Assembly (NCBI GenBank): GCA_023231475.1
Contig: JALJEE010002581.1
Location: 1 to 53,057, forward strand
DNA from: Seison nebaliae
Lineage: Eukaryota > Rotifera > Pararotatoria > Seisonacea > Seisonidae
Length of the DNA: 53,057 nt
Reading direction: 5' to 3'
The notes beneath the pieces were generated by a model. It was not told the origin of the DNA. It did no database searches and worked only from the letters and a program-made list of their open reading frames with translations. The stretch's first letter is position 1, and each line of letters starts with the position of its first letter. Both the position numbers and the translations under genes were made by a program. Below are positions 21,456 through 33,465 of this stretch, one piece after another.

Positions 21456-24117
21456 TATCATCATCATCATTATCATCATCATTATCACCATAATCATCAG
21501 TTAATACGATTATATCATCATCGTCCTTTATCATTTGTTCGATTTGTTTGAGAGAGAGTTGACTATTAGGATTGACTTGAAGGAATTTAGTGAGTCGACG
21601 AGATAGAGGAGTGATACATTTGGGGAAATTTAAATTGACATTCGAATAAACGTGTTGGGGAGGAAATTCTTCAAAATATTCTTGTAGATAATTCTCGAAT
21701 AATTTTTGCTTCTCCACTTTACATCGAACGGCACTGGCTATTGATTGAGGCGGATCGAAAATCAAATCATAAGGCAACAACGATTTCTCGTCAATTAAAC
21801 CGTTAATTGATGATATGGGATCTGTCGTATCAACGATGTCAATTTGAATATATTGTGGAAGAAAGTTGTTGAGTTTCTTCTCTAAATTATTCGTATAAAG
21901 TCGTTTCAATTGTTTTTCTTCGCCTTCCGCTTCCGTTGCCGATATTATAGAATTTATTGAAGAATTTGATGATTTTTCAGAGATCATTAATAATGATTGG
22001 AAATTGGATGACATATCGTATGATGAACTATCGTCATCGAAATCTCGATTTACTGTTGGAGGAATATCCATATCTGGATCATCCACATAATTCATAGCAA
22101 ATTGGAAAGTTGATTGACGTTTTTTTCGAACTTCTCCACTCGAATTCTTTTTGGAGATTATTTGTAATCCATCTGTATATACATGAGGATGTTCTTCTCG
22201 AAAATGACGCAGTTTTAATTTACGTCGGAATCTCGTCAAATATAATAAAAGATGTGATGGTAATCTTGTGGTTGTAGCAGAACGAACATTTATTGATGAT
22301 TCTTGAATAAATGGATGATGACGTACCATATCGAAAGTTAAAGTGATTCGTCGTTGATTCTCGTTAAATGTGTCATATTTGAGAAGACGTCGATCATAAA
22401 CATTATTCTGTTTCTTATCACGAGAATTCAATAAAAGATTTTCATTATGACAATCGTTATTTGAACGAGGCGGATTGCTCTCTTCGAACGGATGAAGTAG
22501 AAATCGAATGAAATGATAAAAAGATTTATCGGAATTTACATAAAATAAATTATCTGTTTCCAATTTAACTTTCGCTTCCGTATTCAAGAAAGTTGTGATA
22601 GAAGGAGAATTGGATACAATTAATTGTTCACCACCAAAACCCATTTGATAGAGGATACAAGCTAAAGCGAAATAATCGACATAATACCAATAACCGTTAA
22701 ACAGATGTGGCCATCGTTGTTCAGGTGCTTGATAACCGGGTATACCTGTAATATAATCGATTCGATCATCATTGTCATTACAACTGATACACATCTCTAA
22801 GTCTGTTAATTTTATTAATCCATTCCCATATACGAGAATGGCATAGGGAGTCAAATGGAAATGTCCCATCGACATATTTTTATGAAGATAATTCAATGCA
22901 TGAATTATAAGAACTGTATAATGTTTAATATAATCGATTGGCATCGATTCTCGACGCTCCAACAATTGACCAAGACTACCACATTCTGGTGCTTGAGTAC
23001 AAAACCAAGCATGATTACTATCTTGTTCCGTCCAAAGGAATTGTTCGAAAAGAAAAAAACAAATATTCGATTCGTAACATTTCTCATACTCTTTCAAAAA
23101 TTCTTCAGGAGTTCCACTATTAAATAAATTATGTAATTTCGTGATACTTTCACCATCTCCCAATAATCTCTCCTCAATAATATCGGGCAATGAACTTCTC
23201 ACTGTTTGACGATTATCATCTGGTGTGGTGACACTTTGATAAAATTTATTCTGGAATATCTCTCGTTGCATTTGAAGACTATTTTCGAATTTGCCATTAT
23301 ATTTTCTTATGACGCCCATCTTCTTATAAATGGTTATATGATAAAAAGAAAGATTTGTCGACGGTCCATAAACATTGATTCCGAGATATACCGTTTTCAA
23401 TGGCGTACTCATTACACGATCAATGAGACGAAAAGATTTCTTAATTAGAATTGGATTCTTCACCAACTGACGACTACTAATATAACACTCATCGATATTA
23501 GCCAAATTCAACGACTTGTTCATTTCCGTGAGAGATTTACCAAATCGAAAATTTTCATTTTGTTTTATCGCTCCGAAACATACTTGTGAAGTACATAAAT
23601 TCACTTTCTGATGTTTAATCACATATCGCACTGTCTCAATCAATCCAATGAGATTAATTGGAAAAATATCACAATCTGTAAATTTGATGGTTTTCGCCAA
23701 CCAACATGGTCGACAACCGCAAAGATGCATTAACATTCGAGTTGGTTCCATTATGAAGAAATGGTCGGGTAGACCACTCCATACACTGTACCATTCACAA
23801 TTAGAAGTTTGTGGTAGATAAATGCCTTTGTCATAGAAAGCGGCCGGTTGTGGTTGCAATTTCGAATTGAGAATTATTGGCCCATTACAAATCGTTTTGG
23901 CACCTTCGCTCATTAATCGGATCTTTTCAATGATCGTTCGTTCGTTCATTTCGGGGATGGGCCAGAAATGATCGACGATCGTTCGAAATCTTTCAATTTC
24001 TGCTCTGTCATCTAATAAAGTAAATGTATCGCTATCTGATGGTTCTGGAAATTTTGATGATTTTCTGTCGAATTCTAAGTGCGACGAGAAACTAGTACGA
24101 AATGAAGGTAAATTCAT
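21045..24117 (-). CDS. Large pseudokinase-domain protein
   Basis: Two exons, 24117-21223 and 21173-21045, joined across a 49-bp intron (FVTT|IERLVEQ); 1007 aa. Residues about 350-500 resemble a protein-kinase C-lobe: CGSLGQLLERR, LIIHALNYLHKN, then GHFHLTPYAILV where a kinase has HRDxKPxNIL, LIKLTDLEM where it has DFG, GIPGYQAPEQRWP (APE kept) and VDYFALACILYQMG (DxWxLG-like). The HRD catalytic Asp and the DFG metal-binding Asp context are replaced (HFH; DLE), so it is probably not an active phosphotransferase. Residues 1-250 contain several Cys (LMHLCGCRPCWL) and match nothing I know. The C-terminus has a poly-Asp tract and Glu/Lys-rich region. Tail-to-tail with MINDY-3; same strand and only 63 bp from the gene upstream. 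Confidence 0.75.
21403..21490. repeat. (ATC)n trinucleotide repeat encoding poly-Asp
   Basis: A nearly pure (ATC)/(ATT) tract on the + strand, read as GAT/AAT codons on the - strand. It gives the run of Asp with occasional Asn near the C-terminus of the pseudokinase. Length is likely to vary between individuals. Confidence 0.9.
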
Positions 24118-24180
24118 TTTTTTTTAATATGAAAATGAAAATTATCTTTTTCAACTCGATTTCAAAATATATAAGAATTG

Positions 24181-24525
24181 TCAATTCTCTTCAATTTTAT
24201 CTATTTTAGTGGAACTGTTCGCCAATCGATCGGGCATCGTCTCTTGACGACAAATAGAACAATTGGCTGAAGTGACGATTCCTCTCAATTTCTCCCGTTT
24301 AAATGAACCGGCGTACATATAGAATGGTAGAGTTAAATCAGTAAACGGACTGACTTTCTTCGCCGCCAATTTGAAGCAATGATCGTCGACGAACGGTTTC
24401 TCACTCGATAACAAAGAAGAATTTTTATGGAACATATTTATGTATTTGTCATGCAACATCTGATGTGTAGTGGAGAGACCGTTTTTGGAGGATTGTCGAC
24501 ATTTCTCTAGTTCGACGTGAAACAT
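24181..24525 (-). CDS. Small Cys-motif protein of unknown function
   Basis: 114-residue frame from ATG 24525 (MFHVELEKCRQSS) to TGA/TAA-type stop at 24181. The frame stays open for 15 codons upstream of the ATG and there encodes ICWSCYKR, a CxxC knuckle, while the body contains HCFKLAAKK and, near the end, CSICRQ. A first knuckle (CWSC) plus CSIC would make a four-Cys zinc site, so translation might begin upstream through a spliced or trans-spliced leader; acceptor-like TTTAG sits just before that segment. Gaps to its same-strand neighbours are 97 bp (GPCR stop) and 63 bp (pseudokinase start). No family recognised. Confidence 0.5.
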   Translation of the reverse strand: MFHVELEKCRQSSKNGLSTTHQMLHDKYINMFHKNSSLLSSEKPFVDDHCFKLAAKKVSPFTDLTLPFYMYAGSFKREKLRGIVTSANCSICRQETMPDRLANSSTKIDKIEEN

Positions 24526-24622
24526 TCTTTTATAACATGACCAACAAATTGGACTAATTTCCTGGAACTAAATTGCGAAAAGGAGAATATTCGAAATCAT
24601 TTTTTTCGGAAAAGAAGAATAA

Positions 24623-27034
24623 TTAAACTTTCTTCGATTTCTTATTCTGTAACGACGATTTGCTCATGATACACAAGTGAGTTTGTGTAGAAACATTTCG
24701 ACAATTGGATGTCTTCACCGATTCGTCGGCTTGATAGGAAGAAGTTCGATGTTCCCGACAAGTATTCAATTCCACTTTTACATTATCAATTCGATTTTCC
24801 ATATCATCCATCTTCAACAAGTTTTCCGTTTCGTCACATTCATCCATCTCATTCTCTTCCGCTATCGTTTCACTAATCGAATGATTGTGATTGATCAGTT
24901 GTTTCATTGCAATTTTCTTCTTACTATTCCATTGAATGGTCTTCAGTTCCATTTTATTCGTTGAGTCGTCAGATATTTCAGTCATTTGGAGATTGGAGTG
25001 TGGATTAATGATGATTTCACTCTCCATCACCATGTCGCCATATTTGCCGAGATAATTGTCGATAATCTTCTTATCTTGATCATTCGTCAATAATCTTTTC
25101 ATTAATTTCATGACGTTCCTCGAATTGTTATCGAGTTGAGCAGTCATTTCTTTCTGGTTTGTGCAACAGCTACAACGGAATTTCGAACAACAATTAAACA
25201 GTCGATAAATGAAGCGGAAGAATGACATTTTTTTGATGGAGAAGAATTTGGAGGTGAGAGAGAACACTACGAATAATCGATAATCGTGCCAGAACATGTG
25301 ATGTTTGTGACTGCGGACGATGTCGTCATCATTCTCTTCGTTGAAATTGTTACTGTTGATACTTGTGAATGTGGGTTTATGTTTGTTGTTCGAATTGGAG
25401 ATGTGTGTTGATGATTTCTCGTGAATTCTGCCAAGTGTTCCTCGACGATAATGGGAATGATGGGACGGAAAGCAAGAACGGAAACAACTGATCCATTCGC
25501 GACAGATACGGAAGAATTCTAAGCGAAATTGCGTGCTCATAATACAGTAACATGGGAAATTGCAAGCACAATTGAATAGAATGAGAAATTCCCCAAATGA
25601 TATCAATTCTTCGTAGAGAATTCCTATACAATTCTGATTACCGGTACCGCTCGAAAGCACTTGTGCTGTTAATAGAAGACCTTGTGGTACTTCTGTAATG
25701 ACGAATAAGATGACCATCGCTAGTAACATGGGTGTAACGGAATCTGTTTTAATTCTCTTCGATTTGGATGTTGTCGAATTCTTCCATAATCTCCACTTAC
25801 TTCGACTGGTTGTCGAATCGAGATAATTCTGATATTTATCCGTACGTACAAGAAGGAAATGTAAATGAGGAAGATGGATGTATTGATTCTGTCTCTCCAT
25901 ATACAGATTAGTGGCTCGTTCCTTCTCTCGGCACGACACATTTGTGGTAGGAACAACGGAGGTCGACTCCTTCGAAAACGGAACATTAATCACCAAATTC
26001 TGTACACATTTCTCCTTCGACTTATTCATTAATCGTCGATGCTTCTGAGTGTGTTGGCGGAGGATGTTCACCAATAAACTACTTAGAATCGTCAACAACA
26101 AACACGGTCCTAACTTGAAGCCGAACGACATCACATATAACATCACACTAAATAAAGATGCGACGACTCGCCTTGAATCGATTTTATAAACATTCTGACT
26201 CGATTCCACTTGCTCCATCTGCATCTTGATCGTGGTGGAATAAACATTTTGGAAATTGGTGAAATAATTAGTGATGGTGGATGTATTCATCTGCCTCCAC
26301 GGTATGGCTTGTGATGCGAGGATTCTCGAGATTGGCGTCGTTAATTGATTCGCCATCTGAAAATTGGTGTCATGAGCTAAGCGAACCGTATAAATGATGG
26401 GAAGGCAACTGCATAAGATGAGAAGAAGTATTGAGATACATGTGACAATTATTGCTGCAATTTTAGGTGTCTTTATTTCAATCGATTTCAAAAAGATCGA
26501 ATAATGGAAAGCGATTACTCGACCTTTATCTTTCCACTTCGTACTGCTCAATATCCGACAAAATTGACAACATTTATATTTGGAATTTATATTTCGTCGA
26601 ATTCTCTCATCTAGAACGATGGTGGATCGTGGTCGAACGGTAATATATCGAGTCGCTGCTAAAATTACAGTCGTCCAAATACTGGTCGAATGGGCCCAAA
26701 TAGTGATGAAGTTGTGAAAGAGGAAAAAGACTCCCCACCAATACGAGTCGAAGGTGAAGTTGGTCAAGTGTGGATGTGTGACTTCGTAAATCATGGAAAT
26801 GAAATAAGGAACGATCGTTATGATATCGAATATGGATAAGAAAATGAGAATGACATTCGTTACACTACTTCTCATTCGTTTTCTTGTGAGGATGATGAGA
26901 TTGAGGATATTGGCAATGAAACCGATACCACTTAGCATGATGGCCAAAGGCGGATGTTGTTGTTTATATCGACGACCGAAACTTGTTAGATAATAGAAGA
27001 ATGACGTACAATTCAATTCTTCGTACGAATCCAT
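24623..27034 (-). CDS. FMRFamide/myosuppressin/sex-peptide-type GPCR, intronless
   Basis: 803-residue single-exon seven-helix receptor. TM1 about 29-50 (IGFIANILNLIILTRKRM); TM2 TNVILIFLSIFDIITIVPYF; TM3 ends TRYITVRPR in place of DRY; TM4 AAIIVTCISILLLILCSCLP; TM5 FGFKLGPCLLLTILSSLLVN; TM6 VTPMLLAMVILFVITEVPQG; TM7 ends CNFPCYCIMSTQFR, where NFxxYC-xMS-xFR replaces NPxxY. That TM6/TM7 signature is typical of invertebrate FMRFamide, DMSR/myosuppressin and sex-peptide receptors (SRW-like class). Loop 2 carries a basic insertion of about 45 residues, loop 3 about 100, and the cytoplasmic tail is about 270 residues, rich in Asn, Ser, Met and Glu. N-linked sites flank TM1 (NCT). The peptide ligand cannot be read from sequence. 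Confidence 0.88.
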   Translation of the reverse strand: MDSYEELNCTSFFYYLTSFGRRYKQQHPPLAIMLSGIGFIANILNLIILTRKRMRSSVTNVILIFLSIFDIITIVPYFISMIYEVTHPHLTNFTFDSYWWGVFFLFHNFITIWAHSTSIWTTVILAATRYITVRPRSTIVLDERIRRNINSKYKCCQFCRILSSTKWKDKGRVIAFHYSIFLKSIEIKTPKIAAIIVTCISILLLILCSCLPIIYTVRLAHDTNFQMANQLTTPISRILASQAIPWRQMNTSTITNYFTNFQNVYSTTIKMQMEQVESSQNVYKIDSRRVVASLFSVMLYVMSFGFKLGPCLLLTILSSLLVNILRQHTQKHRRLMNKSKEKCVQNLVINVPFSKESTSVVPTTNVSCREKERATNLYMERQNQYIHLPHLHFLLVRTDKYQNYLDSTTSRSKWRLWKNSTTSKSKRIKTDSVTPMLLAMVILFVITEVPQGLLLTAQVLSSGTGNQNCIGILYEELISFGEFLILFNCACNFPCYCIMSTQFRLEFFRICREWISCFRSCFPSHHSHYRRGTLGRIHEKSSTHISNSNNKHKPTFTSINSNNFNEENDDDIVRSHKHHMFWHDYRLFVVFSLTSKFFSIKKMSFFRFIYRLFNCCSKFRCSCCTNQKEMTAQLDNNSRNVMKLMKRLLTNDQDKKIIDNYLGKYGDMVMESEIIINPHSNLQMTEISDDSTNKMELKTIQWNSKKKIAMKQLINHNHSISETIAEENEMDECDETENLLKMDDMENRIDNVKVELNTCREHRTSSYQADESVKTSNCRNVSTQTHLCIMSKSSLQNKKSKKV

Positions 27035-30000
27035 ATTTGATATTTGTTAAAGGAAATGAGCTCATATATGTCTGGGATAAGAAAGAGTCGTCTCGTTCGT
27101 CATCTATCAATCACCATAGAATATAGATAGAAAATGAAGATGATAAAGATTGAGAAAAACGTAAATGTAAATTTTTCGTGTAAACATCAAAACTTTACAA
27201 ATATTGATGTTCATTACGGAACGAGGTCATTTGCATTCCAACAAAACTTCGTCCTCATACAACTTTAATCATTCGAATAGAATGCTCACTCAATCTCTCT
27301 CTCTCTCTCTGTGATTTTTCCTCCCTAATATTTCGTTGAACGGAAACGCTACATCTTATCCACACCAACCGATCATCAACAAGTCGTTTATATTTGTCGG
27401 AGCTGATTTGTTCGAGAGGAAACGTGATAAGTTTAATTAACATATCTTCAATGAGAAGAACTTGTTTGTACCATGTTGAATATTCATTATGGCAATCGAC
27501 TCGAATTCATTCTAAGTTCCTTTTATGCGCTTGATAAATATCGGAAGTGTAACTACTAATTCATAGAGTCGGATTAAATTCATTAAATATTAGACCAATG
27601 CGTTCAACCGGACTTTATAATTGTAAGATTATTATATCATTCGAACTTCGACGAGTAAACGGTAAATCAAATATTAATCAACCAATGTCGATATATGGAA
27701 TATACTGTGAATAAATAACAAACGATTAAGTTTCCTTCATTTCTCGGAGTGATGTGTAAATGATCTGATCGAATAGAACTAAATTTGAAGTGAAAGAAGA
27801 TTTGTTATCGAAGGAAGAATCGAGTTCAGTCTTACCAGACTGTTCATCGTCTTTTGTTTATTAGTTTCAATGTTTTTATGCAAAGTTCTTCTTTTATTGT
27901 TTGAAATAAAAAAAACTACACTATTATACTAAGGAATTCATGCAGCAAAACATGGAGTTGAGTAGACTATGTTATTATGCCTCTTGGACATTTCCTTTAT
28001 AGATTGGACGAATATTTTGCCTCTTTACTTCTCTAGTCGACTTGTAGGGTGGTGAGGTATTCCAAAAAAGAAATATGGATAAATCGATTCAAATGGAAGG
28101 AGAAATTGTCCGGAATGGTTGCTTTGCTTAGACTGCGTGAATAATCACCAAGAATCATGAAAACCATGCAATACAATTAATTGAAATTTATCACCAGTTG
28201 GATGATAGCAGTTGTAGGAATAGAAAGATATTTGATATAAGACGAAAGAATTATGAAAATCATATTTTCATATTTTCTTTAACTTAACCATCATACAATT
28301 GTTTCTTCTTGCATATTATTCAATTACTTAACAATTAAACCTTCAATTACCTGGCATCGAATTCTATACGGTTTTTGTTCTCTCAATACATTGAGATTGA
28401 GTGTTCCTCTCGAAAACCGTTGGTCCAATTCGACATGAATCGAAGAGAAATTGAAAAGTTAAGTTGATAAAACGGTTGAATAAAACATTCTCTTCCTTTT
28501 TATCTGTCTTTCTTCTCTACGTCGGGATCGATAGGAGAACATGTGCATAGTATTTACATATCTTCTATTTACTTTCGTTGCTTTTCTGAAAAATTTTTAT
28601 GAATTAATCTTTACCGAAAAATGAAATCACATTTATTATGATCTATCTCCCATCTATTATATTTCCCTTTACATTTATCGATTTGAGGCAGAGTGTCTCA
28701 TCTAATCATTTACACACACATTCAAGAGAAATGCCGGTATCACTTATTAGATTTTTGATGAAGACTGAGAAAGTTTCATTGAATTGAGAGGTAACCATTG
28801 ACTTGCCTCACGACGATTATGACGTCAATTTTCCATTTTTTTGTGACGAATGAAAAATCACAAATTTAATCTTTTTTAATTGAAATGTTTTAGAATTAAT
28901 CATTCCCCTTCTTTATAATCATTCTCCTCATTCTATTAACTGGTGACGAAGTTCTCTTCTTATGCCATCCATTTCTTCAAATTCCTTCCAATTAATTAAC
29001 ATCGGGAAATATCTATCTAATAAACATAAGTCGATTCGACGACCATTCCATATAATGATTTATCACATTCTCCTGGTGTGCGTGCGCGTGTGTGTGTGTG
29101 TGTGTGCGAACAAGTGTAAATAATGTGCTCTCTGTAATGAGAATGTTTTTCAATCTTCTTCTACGATCCCGACATCTGCTCCCCCTCCTCTCACATGTAA
29201 TCTACTTGTCCAATATCTCCAAATTGCGTTACTAATTGCGCTCAAACATTTTTCTCATGGACGAGGAAGATAAAGAAGACGAAGGAGAAACCCTCATGCA
29301 CACACATAAGACATTGGACTATCGAATAATTATTTCCGAAAGTATTCTCACGCATACTATAATTATTTATTAATCTTGGAAATGACAAGTTATATGATAA
29401 ATAAGATAAAATCATCATTAAATTTCCATCGATTACATTTGAGAATCTCACACAAATATATTCCATGTTAATGGAGAATTGAGTTAATGATGACTAGTGT
29501 TATTTTATCATCACATTCATTTCCATTCTTCAATATAGTCCCTCCCCAAAATACATCAATCGTCTCAAGTTGGAAAAGTTAATCGCCATTTGTTCCAATA
29601 TCATCCCTGAATGTTGAGTCGTTTGAATCGATCTTCTTAATCCGATTGTATTTAATTCGAGAGATTTCCTTTCAATAAACATATAAATATATTCTTTCCA
29701 TCTGCTCACATTAGTGCTCATATTCAGCTGTGTTATCGATATCGAATTTCCTAACGAAATGAGGCGAATCTGGAATTATTAAATTTCCAGTAAAACTGTC
29801 TGGTGGTTCAGTTGTGCAGGGAATGGTTGAACGTTTTCCCTTCTCCTTATCCTTCCTAATTCCCTCCTAATATCATTTCAACATTGGGAAATGATTTATC
29901 CGATTTAATTTCTTTTAATTTAATTTCAGTAGAATTTTTTATGGAAAAATTCTTGTCCAGAATTTCTGGAAAATAGATGAAAGGGAGAAATATTCATGAA

Positions 30001-33000
30001 ATTTTTCGTCGACGCAAAGAAGTTTATTCAACATATTCTCGATATGATATTTCTTCATTAGCTTATGATAGGTTTCTGTAATCGAATCATATTCTCTGTC
30101 AATTTTCCTGTTTATTAGTAGACTTTCTTGTAATCTTTAATTCATCAATCATATTTACCTGGAAATCTTTATTTATGGGCCTCTGAGTCATCAATCAATA
30201 AAATCATGGACACATCTGAAAATCTGTTAAATTTCTTATATCATATAATTTTTAGAGGGGAAACGAACTTGTAAACATTCAATGAGATTTCATTGTTCAT
30301 TTAGAAATTATTCCGGAATCGAATTTCCAATGAATTCCGGAGCATATACATGTGGAAGAATAGCGAGTTGCCAATAAGAAATATTCGACAACGATTCAAT
30401 ATTATCGGGAAGATCGTTCTTGTAAAGTTAAATGGAGGCTGTAGCTCTCCAAGATTTTATTTGCTGATAAGAAATAATGGAGTAAATCCAATTGAATAAA
30501 GTGGAATGATTTTGGAGGGAAAATGTTCGAACGACAATCGATGGAAATGTCCGATAAAATACATTCATATCAAAAGATAAAACACAGTAATTTTATGAGT
30601 AAATTTTTCTTGCGTTCCATTGTGATGAGTGACGATTAAGGAATTTAGATTTTCGATTCATTGAGAATTGATGACCAAATTGAAAATTGTTAAGATTACT
30701 TCATTCTTTCTCTCTGTTATTAAATGGTGGAGGGAAGAAGAAGGTGTTAATTCGAATAGAACGAAACATTAAGTAATTATTTTCGCTCGAATTATATGAC
30801 AACATAGAAATGTATGCATTCTTTGTCGGACCATTACGTTAAATTGCACCTGCAAGACCAAATTCAACACGATTGCCCCCAAAATGACGAAGAAGTGAGT
30901 AAAAATAAAATTTTCACAATATTTATGAGCATTTCTAAAATATTTGAATGAATTTTTAGTATAGTGAACATTCGAAACGAAATTTAGGCAATTCTATTTA
31001 AATGGAATTGTGCCGACTTCTATTTTGAAGTAGTCGATTTAAATTAAAACGATAAGTTTCTTTCAAGTCAATAGGGAATGACTGGTGGACAGATGACGGA
31101 TAAGATGAGGAGAAATTATATTTTCTTATACAACATTTCCGGTTGCAGAAGGAAAGGTTAAAATTCATTTTAATGCTAAACAATGTCAGCTATCTCTCTT
31201 TGAGAGATGATATAAATTAGAAAATCGTCTGAAAAATCTCTTAATTCTCCTAATTATTACTTAACTTAATAAAATGTTTTCGAGTTAATAAATCAAATAA
31301 AAAAACATTTACATCACATTAACATGTTGAGATGAAAGGACAAATATGCATATGATGGATACGTAATAGTTAAAAGGACCGAATAAAATGTAATTGATTT
31401 TGTTACACTCTTCTAATTAATGTGTCATTCATAAACTGATCGATTGATCGGTGTTTCCTCTTCTTCATTCGCGACATTAGTAAAGTAACAGTAAGAGTTG
31501 GATGGGAAGATGGTGAAAAATGAATAGAACATTTGAATTTAAAAGTAATGGTAAATAGTGTGAACGAAGGATAGATGGGGAAATGGGAATAGTGAAGTAG
31601 GAGCAACCTATCTGCATAGAATTAGCGGTGGTCCATCATTGTAGAGACATGGGGAGTAAATAATTGTTGGTGAGTGACAAACTGACGAAATAGATAAATG
31701 ATTCTTCTCAATTTAATGGATGTGGAACAATAAAAAAATGATTTCATCCATAAAAAAAATAGAATAAATTTTCTGTTCGTTTATGAACTTCACTCATTCA
31801 TCAGTAGTCAGCAAATACAATCCGTTAATGTTGAGAAATTCTAAGAAAAAGAATTTGGTGCGTACATATGGCAATCAACCTCTCCAATACTCCTTGCTTC
31901 CATCCATTATTAGGAATTCGATGATTCTCACTACGTTGTCGTGGCGAACGAAGTTGATGACCATACAGACAAATCAATCGTTTACAATCTATCTATCATC
32001 TATAATTTCCATCATCTTCTCCTTCTTCTGTTTTAGGATGAGGAAGATGGACATTCCACAGATCTTATCAAATCATTATGAAACTCATTTCCGTTCGTTT
32101 ATTTCTGTTTGGCATAGTCTTCTATCCATCGAATATGCATCTGTTCAATGGGGAGGAAGAAATGAAGAAAATCAGTTTAAGATAAGATAGATAATATTTG
32201 AAAAAATTAAATGATCTTCCAAAGGATATCGTACCATAATGACGATATTCAAACGATACGACACTTTTCTAATAAGGATGGGATTACATCTGCATACGTG
32301 AAAGGAAGTGCATATAGTTTAGTGTGAAGATTAAACGTAATTATGTTGATATGCATGATTTCACGTCAATTATTTATATGTTGGAATGAAGGTCGACGAA
32401 TAAAAGGAGAATTGAACGAAAAATAAGAATTGGATTTATCTTCTGGTTCGACTGGTACGAGCTTGTATTAAAAACAATAAAATTAAAAGAGTAATTTTTA
32501 ATTTTATTTCATTTAATTGATTGCATGAGACTAATGACTTCAACTAATCTCCATCAGACTATGAAACGTGCTCATGAACGAATGACTTGAACATCAGTCA
32601 GTCGTCTGACTCGGCAATCAATATGCTTGATGATGCACATTATTACATCTTTCTCCGGAGGGAGACATCCACTCTTTCTCATTCAGTTGGTGAGAAGTTG
32701 AGTGAGAAGAATGTTCTTAGTTTTTTATCGTGCAATTACGAGATGGAAACCCCTAAACGTCAGACGTCAAATAATTCGGTTTATTATGCACAACAACATC
32801 TTCTATGCATATTCACACATCAGAAGGAGAAGGATGAGTACAAATATGAGAATATTGATTCAAATTAGGACGCTGCTCATTTATTGGGAGGGCGATAGAT
32901 AGTCGAATTGGAGGACATTTAAGTATATCACTCTAATTAGTCGTTAGGTTGCAATTTGGGAGAAGAAGAATATAATATGAATTCCATGAGAAGAAAACAG

Positions 33001-33465
33001 TGGAAGTATCAAATAAGATAGAACCACTCAGAAGAGAAAGAAGAATTATCAATTATCATTATGTGGAGGATATCTGGGAAGAAATTTGTTCGTTTCCGTT
33101 CCTCTTAAGGCCGCAATGATCTATAAATAAAATTCATTAAATAAATAAATTATTTGGAGTTGGAATAATAAAAAATTGATGATGAAAACAGAATCTTTTT
33201 TTTCAAGTCATTTGCATATGTTTATTGTTCCGCCAACATTTATTCGATGAGGAGAAGAAATGGAGAATTGTGAAAAAAGATACTTCCATTGACTGACCGT
33301 TATTATCCTTATAAATAATTGTTTGAGGATGCTATATATTCGTGTTGAATTATTAGGCATGTATAAATATGAGGAATAATAAATATATCAGTTTAATTCA
33401 TCCTCAATTTATTTCATCAATAAAAGTAAGCGAAGCGCAAAAAAATTATCATTCCATCAAACGAA
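27035..33465. other. 6.4-kb region without a recognisable gene
   Basis: The longest gene-poor stretch. It contains simple repeats (TC)n at 27294-27310 and (GT/GC)n at 29076-29108. Open frames on both strands (for example 31783-32190 and 32587-32868 on +) are A/T-biased, lack splice-supported continuation and match no family, so I do not call them. I found no tRNA, no transposase and no obvious neuropeptide-precursor pattern of repeated GKR/GR sites. It probably includes the promoter of the intronless GPCR and of the C2-domain gene; genes made of very small exons or noncoding RNAs could be missed. Confidence 0.35.
29076..29108. repeat. (GT)n dinucleotide microsatellite
   Basis: Alternating GT with a few GC steps over about 33 bp, in the gene-poor region. 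A Z-DNA-prone and probably polymorphic tract. Confidence 0.85.

Noticed and set aside
21227-21551. Ser-, Ile- and His-rich frames on + over the trinucleotide tract
   Set aside because: These are opposite-strand readings of the (ATC)n repeat inside the pseudokinase gene.
31783-32190. 135-codon frame on + in the gene-poor region
   Set aside because: Composition follows AT-rich noise, no signal peptide or repeated cleavage sites, no neighbouring exons; not convincing as a neuropeptide precursor.
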